Assembly: GCF_004103735.1 (NCBI RefSeq)
Contig: NZ_CP035281.1
Coordinates: 1,240,001-1,304,000, forward strand
Direction: 5' to 3'
Source: Aminipila luticellarii
GTDB lineage: Bacteria; Bacillota; Clostridia; Peptostreptococcales; Anaerovoracaceae
DNA: 64,000 nt
Both the position numbers and the translations under genes were made by a program. Positions 63,892-64,000 of the stretch are shown in pieces (the first letter of the stretch is position 1; every line of letters begins with the position of its first letter). The notes under the pieces were generated by a model. It saw only the letters and a list, made by a program, of their open reading frames with translations, ran no database searches and was not told the DNA's origin.

Positions 63892-64000
63892 ATGTAAAGG
63901 ATCATGTTTCTTCTGTTAAAGGCATCGGGCCTAAAAAAGCAGAAGCTTTAAATCGAATGGGCATCCATACAATCCAAGACTTTTTGTATTTCTATCCCAG
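63888..64000 (+). CDS. recG: ATP-dependent DNA helicase RecG, N-terminal fragment at window edge
   Basis: The first 37 codons read DHVSSVKGIGPKKAEALNRM and then GIHTIQDFLYFYP, the conserved opening of RecG (wedge-domain entry with helix-hairpin-helix-like GIGPKKA). RecG rescues stalled replication forks and branch-migrates Holliday junctions. The gene runs off the right edge. It overlaps the Asp23-like gene by 4 bases, so the two are co-translated. Confidence 0.88.
   Translation, partial: MNVKDHVSSVKGIGPKKAEALNRMGIHTIQDFLYFYP

Noticed and set aside
1-64000. tRNA, rRNA or tmRNA genes
   Set aside because: No cloverleaf with a terminal CCA-type acceptor or rRNA-like stretch was recognised by eye; a covariance search would be needed to exclude small RNAs.

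Overview
The window is low-to-moderate GC DNA from an anaerobic member of the Bacillota, most likely class Clostridia. The support is a pyruvate:ferredoxin oxidoreductase, an anaerobic (class III) ribonucleotide reductase with its activase, AGGAGG-type ribosome sites, TTG/GTG/ATT starts, an SLH-anchored surface protein, and the order rpmB - Asp23/Gls24 - recG at the right end. I cannot name the genus. No rRNA, tRNA or CRISPR array was seen.

Bases 1 to about 8.9 kb are accessory DNA. It opens inside a large FtsK/HerA-type DNA translocase that carries a PD-(D/E)XK nuclease-like core and is translationally coupled to an SfsA-like nuclease, a probable defence module cut by the window edge. Next come an unrecognised gene broken by an in-frame TGA, a DUF6508 gene, a RhuM-like gene, a frameshifted DUF5131 remnant and an IS66-family element (6175-8817) whose transposase also carries an in-frame TGA. 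The IS is flanked by 32-bp direct repeats.

Bases 8.9-17 kb hold an Agr-like LytTR response regulator and GHKL histidine kinase, then a 1632-residue secreted protein with GLUG motifs, 573-bp internal repeats and SLH domains. A conserved two-copy motif (21-bp period) lies before the kinase gene and again upstream of the surface-protein locus, and is a good candidate for the regulator's binding site. Gene remnants lie around the surface protein.

Bases 17-40.5 kb hold dimethylarginine dimethylaminohydrolase divergent from a LysR regulator, a paired SMR efflux system, a MarR-regulated flavoprotein region, an ECF sigma factor with a membrane-anchored partner, a 57-residue zinc-ribbon protein, an orphan infC with an ATT start, a LuxR regulator beside an amino-acid permease/amidohydrolase operon, ferritin, a tightly coupled PlsC-GT8-GT8-PlsC cassette, a MarR-controlled heterodimeric ABC exporter, a flavin disulfide oxidoreductase and a pirin.

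Bases 40.5-64 kb start with an IS481-like element bounded by a perfect 25-bp direct repeat. They continue with a TIGR00300 (LOR/SDH) protein, an SdpI-like membrane protein, small DUF6485 and DUF3787 proteins, nifJ, a cupin, mutY, two chemotaxis receptors, an alpha/beta hydrolase, a YeiH-type transporter divergent from a LysR gene, a GGDEF-like protein with an altered active site, a lipoprotein that looks like a metal-free PepD peptidase, a GNAT acetyltransferase, nrdD-nrdG, rpmB, an Asp23 protein and the start of recG.
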